64,000 nucleotides of DNA from Desmodus rotundus (lineage: Eukaryota > Chordata > Mammalia > Chiroptera > Phyllostomidae). The stretch lies in contig NC_071397.1 in the NCBI RefSeq assembly GCF_022682495.2, forward strand, positions 5,547,082 to 5,611,081, in the 5' to 3' direction. Within the stretch, counting starts at the first letter, position 1, and every line of letters begins with the position of its first letter. Below the pieces are notes generated by a model that worked only from the letters and a program-made list of their open reading frames with translations, ran no database searches and was not told the origin of the DNA. This document shows, one piece after another, positions 11,951-23,429 of the stretch. The translations under genes and the position numbers were made by a program.

Positions 11951-12480
11951 TCAACTGCTCCTTCTTTTTAAATTTTATTTTAATTTTCCCTCATTTTATT
12001 GTTGTTCAAGTACAGTTCTCTGTCTTTTCCCCTGACCCCAGCGTAACCCCCAGCCCTCCCCACCTCCCTCCCATTTCTACCCTCCCCTCTCCGCCCCATT
12101 ATTTTCCATGTGTCCTTTATAATTGTTCCTACAAACATTTCCCCTGAAATTCCCTCCCCTCTCCCCTCTGGTTACTGTCGGCCTTTTTTCAATTTCAGTG
12201 TCTTTAGTTATATTTTGCTTGTTTGTTTGTTTTGTTGATTAGGTTCCTGTTAAAGGTGAGATCATAGGGTATTTGTCTTTCACCACCTGGCTTATTTTGC
12301 TTAGCATAATGCTCTCCAGTTCCATCCATGCTGTTACAAAGGGTAGGAGCTCCTTCTTTCTTTCTGCTGCATAGAATTACATTGTGTACATGTATCATAG
12401 TTTTTTGATCCATTCATTTATGGATGGGCACCTAGGTTGCCTCCAGCGCTTGGCTATTGTAAATTATTCAACTGCTCCTT
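11951..12480 (-). mobile_element. 5'-truncated L1 3' end with 13-bp TSD, minus strand
   Basis: Body 11,964-12,467, flanked by the perfect duplication TCAACTGCTCCTT at 11,951-11,963 and 12,468-12,480. On the plus strand it begins with the T-rich tail, then the C-rich strand of the L1 polypurine tract, and then the end of ORF2 in reverse ('ggcttattttgcttagcataatgctctcc'). The ORF2 part is the last ~80 codons and is not open throughout. A perfect TSD with only modest decay suggests a moderately recent insertion. Confidence 0.92.
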
Positions 12481-13985
12481 TAAAAGGGAGTACCACAAGA
12501 TTTTTCTTCTATCCCAAAGTAGAGCATTCCTATGAAACTTTTCGTAAGTCAAAATGGTGTAAAAACAAAGAAGCAATTACAATTAATTTATATGGAAAAA
12601 CTTTGGAGCATTCTCAGATGTAAAAAATAACCTACCAAATCATGCCAAGTGATACATAAAGCCCAAAACAACACTAAATATAGTAAAATAATATGGTAAA
12701 TACACAGCCTGTATAGGTAGTAAAAATGTATCTATGGTGTTGTTTCATTTACTAAAAAGACTGAGTGATTTACCCAGAACACCATGATTTGTACACCCAT
12801 CAATCCACTCCAGCAGTAGATTTTTCTGTTTTACCTATTACGGGATGCTGACTAGAGGAGAGCACTTTGCTACTAGAAGAACCAGAATTAACTTTGGTAG
12901 CTTTTAAGATTCTCTCTGTGTAAATAATATGAATGGTGGGCACAGGCAAGTTCAGTGTATGGACAATGCCTTTATTTTGTTTGCCACGAGGGTACCTGTA
13001 TTACTGTCAGATAGGCCTTTAAAATGAAAAATCCTCCTTAAAATAGTGTCTTTTTAATAGGCTTAGTGTTGTTTCTGGGAAAACATTTTGAGTTTCTCAG
13101 GCAAGTCTAGAACTGTTTTAATTACTTGGATATCCTTTTCCTTATAGAGAGCATGTTTTGAAAACTCCTTGTTGTTAAAGTTATTGTGGTTGGGAGGAAA
13201 CACTATATGTTAGATTTTTTTGTAAAAGTTTTTAATGCTACATTAGAAGTACAATATTATTTTTGCCAGTAAGTAGGAGAAATGAAGCAGAGTTCCCATA
13301 GTAACGTTATCTTTGCCCTCACACAGCTGCATTATTACCCCATTGGACTGTGTAATTAATGCTTTTTCCTGATAACCATAGAAGCACAGAGGATTCTTTC
13401 TATACCACTAGGTATGAACTTTAATGCTGCTTTCCTAGTAAGCTGTGTAAATATGTGGTCTTAATGTGTCTCTCCACTTTGACCTTCATACTTTCTGTTC
13501 CTGCCAGACTTTGTCCTTGCTGTGGTATCATGCTGCATCTGTGGCAAACTCTTTTCCATCCCCTCACTCCCTGCCAGAAATGTTACTGTTATGAAATTTA
13601 TTTATTTTGTCTCCTCATTCCTGACTTTCTGCATTCTCCCCCGCCGCCTCTGTAATTCAAGCTGTTCACATTATCTCAATATAGTTCCTAACAATACGCA
13701 TACCACTTATTGTTTTGTTTTGCAGAATTAAAATATACTACTTCCGAAATGCTTTTCTTAACTTCATGTGTTCTTTTCTTACTCTGAGATAAACTAAGTA
13801 ATTGATTTGTTTTCATGTTTCTTCTAACAACTCTTGTTCTTCTTGCTCACTTAAAAATGTGGCCTTAACCTAGATTAGTAGCTCTTTCCTTCTTTTCTTT
13901 TCTCCAGCGTTTACTGAATATGCTTTATGTTGAGACTTTTAGGCTCCAGAAATAAGAGCAGTGAGAGGCTTGCCTGCTTTTTCAG
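12481..13985. other. Non-coding stretch, possible unnamed old repeat
   Basis: The segment 12,490-12,880 ('cgtaagtcaaaatgg', 'aataacctaccaaatcatg') has the feel of an ancient interspersed repeat that I cannot name. The rest is unique AT-rich sequence without a credible gene. Confidence 0.4.
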
Positions 13986-13989
13986 TGTC

Positions 13990-14480
13990 TAGTTTTTATT
14001 CATTCCACAAATATTTAATTCAATACCTAATGTGTATACTAGGCACTATTTTACCACTAGGAGTATAGCAGAAAATGAAACTGGCAGTCTACCTTCATTC
14101 TACCTTATATTCTTGAGGAGAGAGAAATATATTGATATAAATGTTGTATGTCAGATGGTGATGAGTGCTGTGGAATAAAAAGAATGATTAAGGGGAGAGG
14201 GGACTGCTAGGGGAGAGCGGTATAAATATGCAGGCTTCCTATTTTATGTAGGGGAAGTCGGTCATTGGGTAAAGACCAAGCCATGTGGTTATCTGGAGAA
14301 ACTGTCCAGGCCAAGGTGACAAGTCCAAAGGCCCTGAGGCTGGAGAGTATTCAAGATGTATACCAGAAACAGCAGAGACACTACTTTTAGCTGGTGCGAA
14401 GTAGAAGACTAAGAGACTGGAGTAAAAGATGGAGTCAGTAGTAATAGGAGGTGTATTTAGCCATGTCTGGACAACATTGA
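13990..14480 (-). repeat. L2 LINE 3' end, minus strand
   Basis: Opens with the reverse L2 tail ('cattccacaaatatttaattcaatacctaatgtgtatactaggcac'). The usual L2 landmarks follow in order: 'gtcagatggtgatgagtgctgtgga', 'agccatgtggttatctgg' and 'aagtccaaaggccctgaggctgg'. This is an ancient mammalian LINE remnant and is not coding. Confidence 0.8.
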
Positions 14481-15839
14481 CCATTTTAGATGGTGCCAGT
14501 CTAACCACTGTTGTTCTTCACCCCGCCTTCTTGGCCGCCGCCCTTGTGTCCAGCCCTGCTTCAGGTACTGATTCTTGGTCTAATTAATTAGAGACATACA
14601 AGTGAAGCTTGTTTCACTTGATGCAGAAATAATGACATTGGGCACAGCAGGTGTCCTTGAGCTGGATATAGACCTACCTTTCTTTTAAGAGATCAGTGAG
14701 GAATGAGAATTCTATTCCTCAGAGTCACTTTCCACCCAGGAGATTGTGCCACATTGGAACCTGATATCCTCCGAAAGATCTCCTGTAAGTTCTGTAGGTT
14801 TAGTATTTGTCATTGGAAAAGCGGATCTGGAAGAGGTAAGGAATAGCCCTGATTCTTAAAAGTGCATGTATTATCATTGGTTTTTAGAACTTAGCCTTTT
14901 GACTCATGAGAGAGCCATTTTCCTCCTTTGTCTGTGGAGAGTCTCTTGTGGAAGAGGATTCCCTTAGGACTTGTGATTAGTTTTTGATAAATACACTTCT
15001 TCAAACAGGCACAGTACCAAGGTTTTCGCTAGGATTTTGCTAGGGTATAATATGTATGTTGATTATTGCAATGTTGCGATCTTAATTAGGGGAAAATTTC
15101 TTTCACATTCCCTTATTTGGTTAAACAGGAGCATATATTGAAGGCAGGTAGTATACTTTTGCATTCTGTAAGTATTCATTTAGCAAATATTTGAGTATCC
15201 ACTATATACATAGTACAGTTTTTAAAAATTCTTTACAGATCTTCTTTGGAGTTTCATATTTTTCAAAGCCTGTTGTCAGTCTTTTAGCTTTTATGTATTG
15301 TAAGCAACATAATGAAATCCTGATAGAAAAAAGATTTTTGTGCTATTAAACTTTTTATATTTGTTCAGTGTTCTTTCACACTTAACCCATTTGAAGATAA
15401 ACAAATGCAATGTTAAGATTTTCTTGCCCATGGGTAATAAGTCATGTTTGATAAACATTTAAATTTATAAATGGGCAATGTGATTTTCATTTTTTGAAAA
15501 CATTTTATGACTGTTGCTGACTGGCGGGCGTTCTTTAAATTGATTGGGGCTTTTCTTTTAACTTACGTAGTAAGGTTTGGGAGCTGAGTTGTTCCTTTAA
15601 CTGTGCTTTTAAATTCACTCACCCTTGAAGGGCGCTCTTCTGATTTTGTTTTTCTAGGTAGCACTTCCTGTGCCTAAAAAAGAATTTTATGTCTGTGCCG
15701 CCCATCACTCATCAATATTTCCCATCTTTTGCTGCTGAGAGAAATGGAATGATGATTTGGGTGGGTTTTTTTGGTGGGGGGGGGTAAAAGGAAAGCACAG
15801 AACTGCAAGCGGATGAAAAAATTTGGGCCCTCACACCTG
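14481..15839. other. Non-coding stretch, no gene seen
   Basis: Unique AT-rich sequence with a G-run at 15,774-15,783 and a short L2-like scrap near 15,175-15,225. No coding frame of note. Confidence 0.5.
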
Positions 15840-16640
15840 TTCTTCTTGTCCTCAAACGTTACAGTTTAAAAATGTTCAAACCTACAGAAAAGTTAAAAGA
15901 CTAGAACACAAGATCTGTATATTCTTCACTTAGCTGATTTAGTATTTTCTAATGTTTGCTTTCCCTTTCTAATTTTTCTCCCGCTGTTTCTTTGCTGCCT
16001 GCTGTACACAGGTTGCAGACCCCGAACTGCAGCCCTAAACCCTTTAGCCTGCCCTAACCAAGAATAAGGACGTTTTTACATTTCCACAATACAATTGTCG
16101 TAAGTAGGAAAAATACCAACAGTGTTATAACACTTACTACCCAGTCCCTATTCAGATTTCCCTCATTGTCCCCAAAATGTTTTTTATGGCAGTTTTATAA
16201 AATTTTGTTTTAAATCCAGGGTTCAATCAAGGTTCAAGTGTTTGAGTATGTTTATTTTACTCTACAGTGGTTTCTCTGCCATTTTTTGGTTTGTTTCTTT
16301 GTTTTTATTGACTTTTTCTTTGAAAACTCTAAGCCTTGGTCAAAGTCTATTTTTTACAATATCCAACATTCCAGATTTATCTAATTGGTTTCCTCATGAT
16401 TAAATTTAGCTTAAACCTTTTTTTTTTTTTTTTTTTTTTTTTTGCCAGAATGCTGTATAGCTGAGATATGATGGTACTTCTTATTGCATCACATTGGGGG
16501 TTTCACAGAGTCAGATTGTATTATGCTTGGTACGAGTAGATAATTTCAGTTACTTAGTTAAATTAGTGAACACCAGATTACTTCTCATATTTTCCCATCT
16601 GTAGGATCTGGACTACTTTTGGATTATATTTTATATAGGC
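15840..16640 (-). mobile_element. Old L1 (L1ME-like) fragment, minus strand
   Basis: 'gttcaaacctacagaaaagttaaaag' and 'ccagtccctattcagatttccctcattgtcccc' are typical of ancient L1 3' regions in reverse. A poly(T) tract of about 24 bases at 16,420-16,443 interrupts it. Subfamily and exact edges are uncertain. Confidence 0.45.
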
Positions 16641-18703
16641 AAACATTATCTTTTCAATCTAGAAAACCTCAGTATATTAGCCTCAAACACATTGCATAAC
16701 GAACCCATGAAGCTACAAATACAATCTCTGCTCATTTCTGTTAACCTTAAAGTGAGGTTTTTTAAAAAAAAAGACTGTTTCTGTGTCCTTGTTGTAACAT
16801 GAGCTGTTTATTGTTTTAAATAATAAAGTATTGGTACAGATTTATCAATTTCTTTTCAAAGCTCAGGAATTTAACTTTGAAGTAAAAAAAAGTTTTCTGA
16901 ACTATTTAATAACTTGTTTTCAACCTAAGCAAATTGAAATTGTCACATGGTAGTGATTGGTTTAAACATATTTACATTACAGAGCACAGTATAGTAGTGT
17001 TTTGTTTTTTTGTTTAGTATGAAATTCTAAACTCTTTTGAGGCTGATTATGATATTTTAATTTTGGGGGGCAAAGTTACAGAAACCCTCCTTTAAAGAAT
17101 GAATGTCACCAGTAAAGAATAAATCATTATTGATCTGCTTAAACAGGGTATGTCATAAAATCAATGAGAGAATTTAGTCCCTTTTTGCATCTTTGAATTT
17201 ATTTACTAGAATTATGTGTTTGGTTTAGAGAACAAGTTGATGGTGTGTGTTTGTGTGCGTATGTGTGTCTGTGTTGGCTTCTGTTAGGAAAAAATAATTA
17301 TATAACGATCGTAATGTTTTGATCTCAGAGTTGGAGCAAAGAGGTTAAAGTCATTGGACAATAAATCCTCAAGTATCTTTGGAGGACAGGTGACTTCCCA
17401 TATTGGACCAGGGAAATGGGAAAACACTCATTCTTTGTTTGATTTTGTTTTTCTCACATTGCCTTCTACTCAGAATCAGTTAGATTATGTAGACCACCTG
17501 ATGTCTGTCTCTAAGTGGATGAGAATATTTATGAGCAGGCTGAAGCAGTTCTTCAGTGTCCACTTCTTCGATTCAGAGAGACTGTGTGTTCCAAGCTCAG
17601 ACATTATTTTTCCCACAGAAATTGCCTGCCATCACTTCCCTAGCAGTAGAATGACTAATTATGAGCTGGAGTCTTAACATTTTTCATTGTTTTGACATTG
17701 TGTGCTTGGCAGGGTGTAGAGTACTTTACTTCTTTAGGTTGTCTATATTTATCAAATACAATGTAGATGCCTTTATAATATTAAATATGTGATTTGTAAC
17801 TCTTACCTTCCAATTTCCATCAATAAAGCACAGCTGCTTAGTTACAAATCAGCTTGGATTAAGCAGTTTGTTACATTTTGTGGCTCACTAGAGTTACTTG
17901 AAACAATGAAGATTTACCAAGAGTATAGGGCCAGATTTTTGCAGGTGCTTATTCTGTGCCTTGGTAGCATTCATCTTTAATTGTATGTTCCCCAAGTGGA
18001 CTGCTTCCCCAAGTAGTGACCAGTCCTGAAATTTCTTATCCCAGACAGGAGGGATGATCCAAGTGATTGTGTTCTAGAATGTTGTCTCTGGCTGATCCAG
18101 GGGCTCTAACTGCCTTTGTTGCTGGCTGTGGTGTAGCAGTTGAAGAGCTCCTTTGACTGTGACAGTGAATGCGCGAGGGAAGAAAAGGCAGGGGTATTAA
18201 CAGGAAGGTGACGTGCTGCTGGAGGTACCAGCCCGAAGACACTAGTTCTCTTGGTGCAGTGCGCTGTGTCCAGGGCGCACAGGCAGCTATTGACTTCTGG
18301 CAGGTCCTATTGACCAGATTTTTTTCTCATTTTTTAGGTGATTTATTTAGTAGAAATTTATTTCTCTCAGCTTTTTTAAGGAAAAGGAAGTTTCTATATG
18401 TGTCAGTCTCATCTGCAACTGTAGGGGCAATTTTTAGGCGAACTTACTCTCTTTCAAGCATTAAATTCTCAACCTTAGTTGCCTTTAGCAACCCCAAATA
18501 TGTATTAAGGCAGTAAATTCTAGCTGGTGCCATTCTGGTGGTTTCTTGTGTGCATTGTTTCCAGGTTTCTATTAATGACAAGTTCTAGAATAAAATATAA
18601 ATTCTTTTTTGGAAAAATCCACTAGGAATGTGTAGTGGTAACTGTTCCTTAGCCAGATTGTTGCGTAATTTAATTGTATAGTGGGAATACAAAATGTTTA
18701 AAG
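16641..18703. other. Non-coding stretch, short (TG)n tract
   Basis: Contains an imperfect TG/TGTG microsatellite at about 17,241-17,275. Open frames at 17,354-17,677 and 18,169-18,516 show no family features and are not accepted as genes. Confidence 0.5.
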
Positions 18704-18716
18704 AATTCCATTGATA

Positions 18717-20669
18717 TAATAAAGGCCATATATGAGAGACCTACAGCCAACATAATACTCAATGGACAAAAACTTAGAGCTTTCCCACTAAGATCAGGAA
18801 CAAGACAAGGATGCCCTCTCTTACCACTCCTATTCAACATAGTATTGGAAGTCCTAGCCACAGCAGTCAGACAAGAAAAAGAAATAAAAGGCATCCAAAT
18901 TGGAAAGGAGGAAATGAAACTGTCATTTTTTGCAGATGACATGGTAGTGTACATGGAAAATGCTATAGACTCCACCAAAAAACTACTCGACCTAATAAAT
19001 GAATTTGGCAAAACAGCTAGATATGAAGTCGTACGCAAAAATCAAAGGCATTCTTGTACACCAACAATGAAATATCAGAAACAAAAATCAGGAAAAATAC
19101 CTCATTTGATATAGCAACAAGAAAAATAAAATACCTAGGAATAAACCTAACCAAGGAGGTAAAAGACCTGTACTCAGAAAACTACACAACACTGAAGAAA
19201 GAAATTAAGGAAGACACAAGCAAATGGAAGCATGTACCATGCTCATGGATTGGAAGAATTAACATCATCAAAATGGCCATACTACCCAAAGCGATTTATA
19301 GATTCAATGCAATCCCTATTAAAGTACCAGTGATGTATTTCACAGATATAGAACAAACATTTCAGAAATTCATATGGAACCATAAACAACCCCGAAAAGC
19401 TGCAGCAATTTTGAGAAAGAAGAACAAAGCAGGAGGGATCACAATACGGGATATCAAACTATATTACAAGGCCATTGTAATCAAAACAGTGTGGTACTGG
19501 CATAAAAACAGGCATATAGACCAATGGAACAGAACAGAGAGCCCAGAAATAAACCCAAGTCTCTACAGTCAATCAATATTCGACAAGGGAGGCAGGAGCA
19601 TAAAATGGAGCAAAAATAGCCTCTCGAACAAATGGTGTTGGGAGATCTAGACAGCTACATGCAAAAAAATGAAACTTGATCACCAACTTATGCCATACAC
19701 AAAAATAAGTTCAAGGTGGATAAAAAACTTTAAGTCGTAACACCATAAAAGTCCTAGAGGAAAACATTGGCAGGAAAATCTCAGACATTCCATGCAGCAA
19801 CATCCTCACAGACATGTCCCCTAAAGCAAGGGACATAAAGGAAAGAATAAACAAATGTGACCTCATCAAAATAAAAAGCTTCTGCATAGCTAAAGAAAAG
19901 AGCATTAAAATGAAAACAGAACCAACAGTATGGGAAAACATATTTGCCAGTGATACCTCAGACAAGGGTTTGATGTCCAAAATATATAAAAACTCACATG
20001 ATTCCACTCCAGGAAGACAAACAACCCAATTAAAAAATGGGCAAGGGGCTTGAACAGACACTTCTCCCAGGAAGACATACAGAGGGCCCAGAGACACATG
20101 AAAAGATGCTCAGCATCACTAGCCATCAGAGAGATGCAAATTAAAACCACAATGAGGTACCATCTCACACCTGTCAGAGTGGCCATCATAAACAAATCAA
20201 CAACCAAATGTTGGAGAGGATGCGGAGAAAAGGGAACCCTAGTACATTGTTGGTGGGACTGCAGACTGGTGCAGCCACTGTGGAAAACAGTATGGAATTT
20301 CCTCAGAGAACTAAAAATGGAACTGCCTTTTGACCCAGCAGTTCCGCTGCTGGGATTATACCCTAAGAGCCCTGAAACACCAATCCAAAAGAACCTGTGC
20401 ATCCCAATGTTCATAGCAGTTCACAATTTACAATAGTTCACAATTTACAATAGCCAAGTACTGGAAGCAACCTAAGTGCCCATCAGCAAATGAGTGGATC
20501 AAAAAACTATGGTACATTTACATGATGGAATTCTATGCAGCAGAGAAAAGAAAGGAGCTTCTACCCTTTGCAACAGCATGGATGGAACTGGAGAGCATTA
20601 TGCTAAGTGAAATAAGCCAGGCAGTGAGGGACAAATACCCTATGATCTCACCTTTAACTGGAACATAAT
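18717..20669 (+). pseudogene. L1 ORF2 remnant (reverse transcriptase and C-terminal domain)
   Basis: Encodes the later part of L1 ORF2p, which in intact form nicks target DNA and reverse transcribes L1 RNA. Visible: the [11 protein letters not shown] block near 18,795, the catalytic [11 protein letters not shown] box near 18,925-18,955, the DLYSENY and SWIGRIN blocks near 19,170-19,260, and the Cys-rich C-terminal segment [19 protein letters not shown] near 20,250-20,305. It is broken by at least three frame changes (about 19,050-19,110, 19,650-19,815 and 20,040-20,055), a stop after NKWCWE at about 19,648 and a 17-bp duplication at 20,418-20,451. Not functional. Confidence 0.93.
20418..20451 (+). 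repeat. 17-bp tandem duplication inside L1 ORF2
   Basis: AGTTCACAATTTACAAT occurs twice back to back (20,418-20,434 and 20,435-20,451). It inserts 17 bases, shifts the reading frame and places a stop immediately after the first copy, cutting off the normal ORF2 end. Confidence 0.9.
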
Positions 20670-20921
20670 CAACAGAAGAAAAAAGCAAACAAAATATAAC
20701 CAGAGACATTGAAGTTAAGAACAATCTAATAATAGCCAGAGGGGAGGGGGAAAGGGATAGTGGGGAGAAGGGTTTTCAGGAACTACTATAAAGGACACAT
20801 GGACAAAACCAAGGGGGAGGGTGGAAGCAGGGGAGGGAGGTGGGTTTGGCTGGGGTGGGGAGAAAATGCAGGCAATTGTAATTGAACAACAATAAAATAA
20901 TTTTTAAAAATTCCATTGATA

Positions 20922-21830
20922 AATATTCGTTGTTAACTATGTATGTTGTGTACTGTGCCTGATGCTGGGGAAATATAAAGATGGGTAAAGCAGAATCTCT
21001 TTCTTGAATGAAATTTTATGTTTTTAAAAGGCTTTTAATAATTACAAAAAAGTAAAACAAGTAAAATGAGTAAAAATGTGTTTGAAATGTAAAAAAGTAG
21101 TAGGTAATTTTTTTTACAGGATACTAACATATTAATCTAAGTACAAAATTTTAAACAGTGGAACTCTTATCTTACAGAAAAAATTTTAAGAGTAGGTTTT
21201 CAAAAGTTGTAGTCTTGCCAACACTATATAAATAACACAAAATATGTGCTGCTTTAAGATTATATTGATAGTATTTCTGTATTTCTTTCCAGTATTTCTG
21301 TATTTCTTTACAGTATTTCTTTCCAATACTGTTATCTGATAAACACATATATGAATGGAATGATCACTTATATTTATCATACACTTGTTATACACTTTTT
21401 CTTTTTTTATTATCACAAAACTTTTAGAATAAATTTTATAGGGAACTCTTAAAGATTAGTAACTGTCTCATGTTACAGATCTAATAGTGGGCAGACCCTG
21501 GATTCAGACCAAGTGGTAAGCTTCTTTTTAGCTGCTTTTATTTCTTGGGCTCAGTTATCTTCACCCACTCCTTGCAGGTGTTTGGGTTTTGTGTCTTTTT
21601 CTCTTCAGTGTGATTTGGAAGAACCTGCAAAACTCAATCTAAAGTAAAGAAATACACTTTTCGCCCCTTCAAACTTGTATTATAAAAGAAAAATCTTAAA
21701 GAAAAGTGTGGCTGATTTCATTATCTAAATCATTTTCAATATTTCTTTTCAGTTTTGCATATATACATACTTTTGTAATATGTAAATGTATTTGTGATCT
21801 TACAGTCTATTATTTATGTCATTGAATTAG
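20922..21830. other. Non-coding stretch, no gene seen
   Basis: AT-rich. The first 80 bases resemble an L2 or MIR scrap. It holds the 21-bp tandem repeat at 21,270-21,324. The T-rich sequence near 21,700-21,800 may belong to the old L1 that continues after the SINE at 21,846. Confidence 0.45.
21270..21324. repeat. 21-bp tandem repeat, about 2.6 copies
   Basis: The unit AGTATTTCTGTATTTCTTTCC is at 21,270-21,290, a one-base variant is at 21,291-21,311, and a shortened third copy is at 21,312-21,324. Simple slippage product. Confidence 0.85.
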
Positions 21831-21845
21831 GCATTTCACATTTTT

Positions 21846-22048
21846 AAAGAGTTTATTCATTTATTTTTAGAGAGAGTAGAAGGGAGGGAGAAAGAGGGAG
21901 AGAAACAGCGATGTGTGGTTGCCTCTTGCCTGACCCCCACTGGGGACCTGGCCTGCAACCCAGGCGGGTGCCCTGACTGGGAATCAAACCAGCAACCCTT
22001 TGGTTCACAGGCCAGCGCTCAATCCACTGAGCCACACCAGCCAGGGCA
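21846..22048 (-). mobile_element. Ves-type SINE, minus strand
   Basis: The perfect TSD GCATTTCACATTTTT is at 21,831-21,845 and 22,049-22,063. Read on the minus strand it begins with 'gccctggctggtgtggctcag' (A-box region). It continues through the B-box-like 'ggtttgattcccagtcagggc' and the '(c)aggccaggtccccagtgggg' core, and ends in a pyrimidine-rich segment and an A-rich tail. tRNA-derived, transcribed by Pol III when active, copied by L1 in trans. Confidence 0.95.
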
Positions 22049-22063
22049 GCATTTCACATTTTT

Positions 22064-22425
22064 TAAATTCAAATGATTTTGAACTGTTGCAGATTATGCC
22101 ATTGACCTAATTTACCCATGTTCGTTTATCCTTTTTCTACTTTGGGACTGTGTTCTGGTTTTCAGTTTTTCATTATTATGCATAACATAGTAATGAACAT
22201 TTTTCTGAATAGAATACTTTTCTTCTTTTGAATTATTTTTATAGGATAAATTTCCAGAAGTGGGTCAGATCTGCTACTGAATCTCATATGTTAGATTGTG
22301 TCTAGTAATACCTTTATGTTAATTAGGTAGGGAGAAAATTTGCAGAATAAAATGTGTTATATTCCCTATGAAGTCATTTGCATTATCTAGTCATTTTGCG
22401 TATAAACAGCAGAGGTTGAGTTACT
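22064..22425 (-). mobile_element. Old L1 fragment, minus strand
   Basis: 'tttataggataaatttccagaagtgggtcag' and the preceding 'cattattatgcataacatagtaatgaac' are the reverse of the ORF2 C-terminal region in ancient L1s. Probably clearest between 22,080 and 22,340. No open frame. Confidence 0.55.
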
Positions 22426-22438
22426 TATACTATTTCTT

Positions 22439-22678
22439 TTTTTATAGGTATTACTGTACTTTATTATTTTTAATTTATTTTTAGAGATAGGGGAAGGATG
22501 GGAGAAAGAGAGGGAGAGAAACATCATTATGCAAGAGATACATCAGTCGATTGCCCCTTGCATGGCCCCCATTGGGGACCTGGCCCGCAACCCAGGCTTG
22601 TGCCCTTACTGGGAATTGACCTGGTGACCTCTTGGTTCGTAGACTGGCACGCAATCCCCTGAGCCACACCAGCCAGGC
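22439..22678 (-). mobile_element. Ves-type SINE, minus strand
   Basis: TSD TATACTATTTCTT at 22,426-22,438 and 22,679-22,691, perfect. The minus-strand head 'cctggctggtgtggctcagg' and the core 'cccaatgggggccatgcaagg' are intact. It carries an extra 'tgatgtatctcttgcataatg' stretch before the pyrimidine block, shared with the copy at 27,237, which marks a subfamily. Confidence 0.94.
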
Positions 22679-22691
22679 TATACTATTTCTT

Positions 22692-23065
22692 ATTTACATG
22701 GGAAAAATAAGAATTGTAGAAATATGGACAGTATTAAATTAGAAGTGCTGTAGTATTTCAGTTTTGTCCTGTGGCATGGTCTTTTAGTTTTCATATTTTT
22801 AGGAATATAACTGGTATATGATTCGAAGCCCTGTAAGAAATAGGAATGAAGGTAAGAATGGCATTGCATTGATAGAATAAGGTTCAAGAATGTCTGTTGA
22901 CTGGGTTGGCAGTAGATTCATGTCATACCTGTAAGAAAGGAGTTTAGCCAGTGCAGGAGCAGGAGGAGAATATCAAATAAATGAGTACGCAGTTCATATC
23001 CCTAAGGAGTACCAAGCTAGCTCCTGCTTAAGGTTGAGACAGCCACTACAGGGAAAGAGAGCTGT
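22692..23065. other. Non-coding stretch, no gene seen
   Basis: Unique sequence between a SINE and an L2-like piece; nothing recognised. Confidence 0.5.
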
Positions 23066-23069
23066 TGGG

Positions 23070-23225
23070 TCAGACTCAGGTGCACTCTGCTTTGTGTTTC
23101 ACGTGAAGTGTTTTACTTCCCTCATTGGAGGCCAAGGTTACTGTTTCGTTCTCCTTTGAATTCTAGTACGGTGCCTGGCACATAGTAGGCCCTTCGTAAA
23201 TGCTTATTTAGTTGTTAAATTCATG
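23070..23225 (+). repeat. L2 or MIR 3' end, plus strand
   Basis: Ends with 'gtacggtgcctggcacatagtaggcccttcgtaaatgcttatttagttg', the tail shared by L2 and MIR. The upstream part is too degraded to decide between them. Confidence 0.6.
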
Positions 23226-23429
23226 GGTGAGCTTTGAAAAGAGTGGCTAGCAGATATGCACTGACAATTGTATTAGATAACTTGAGGCTTCTTGGGGAGA
23301 TGTACAGAAGTTCATAAGAGGAGATTTTGGTGGCTTCACTGGCAGCTAACAGAATTGGAAGACTGTTCAGGAAGGAGAGATGTTAACTGCTATATTGAAA
23401 CCTCATTGAGGGCTTAGAACCACACAAAA

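Larger units (their letters stand above)
18704..20921 (+). mobile_element. 5'-truncated L1, 2.2 kb, with 13-bp TSD
   Basis: The duplication AATTCCATTGATA at 18,704-18,716 and 20,909-20,921 is perfect. The body starts inside the ORF2 reverse transcriptase domain and runs through the C-terminal domain, then a G-rich polypurine tract (about 20,740-20,870) and the end 'gcaattgtaattgaacaacaataaaataattttt'. It lacks the 5' untranslated region, ORF1, the endonuclease and the first part of the reverse transcriptase, the usual outcome of incomplete target-primed reverse transcription. Its fragments are still easily readable, so it is relatively young. Confidence 0.95.

Noticed and set aside
17241..17275. 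TG-rich microsatellite as a regulatory Z-DNA element
   Set aside because: Short and imperfect; noted only as a simple repeat.
18169..18516. 115-codon plus frame
   Set aside because: No family features, basic and Phe/Ser-rich composition, no splice or promoter context.
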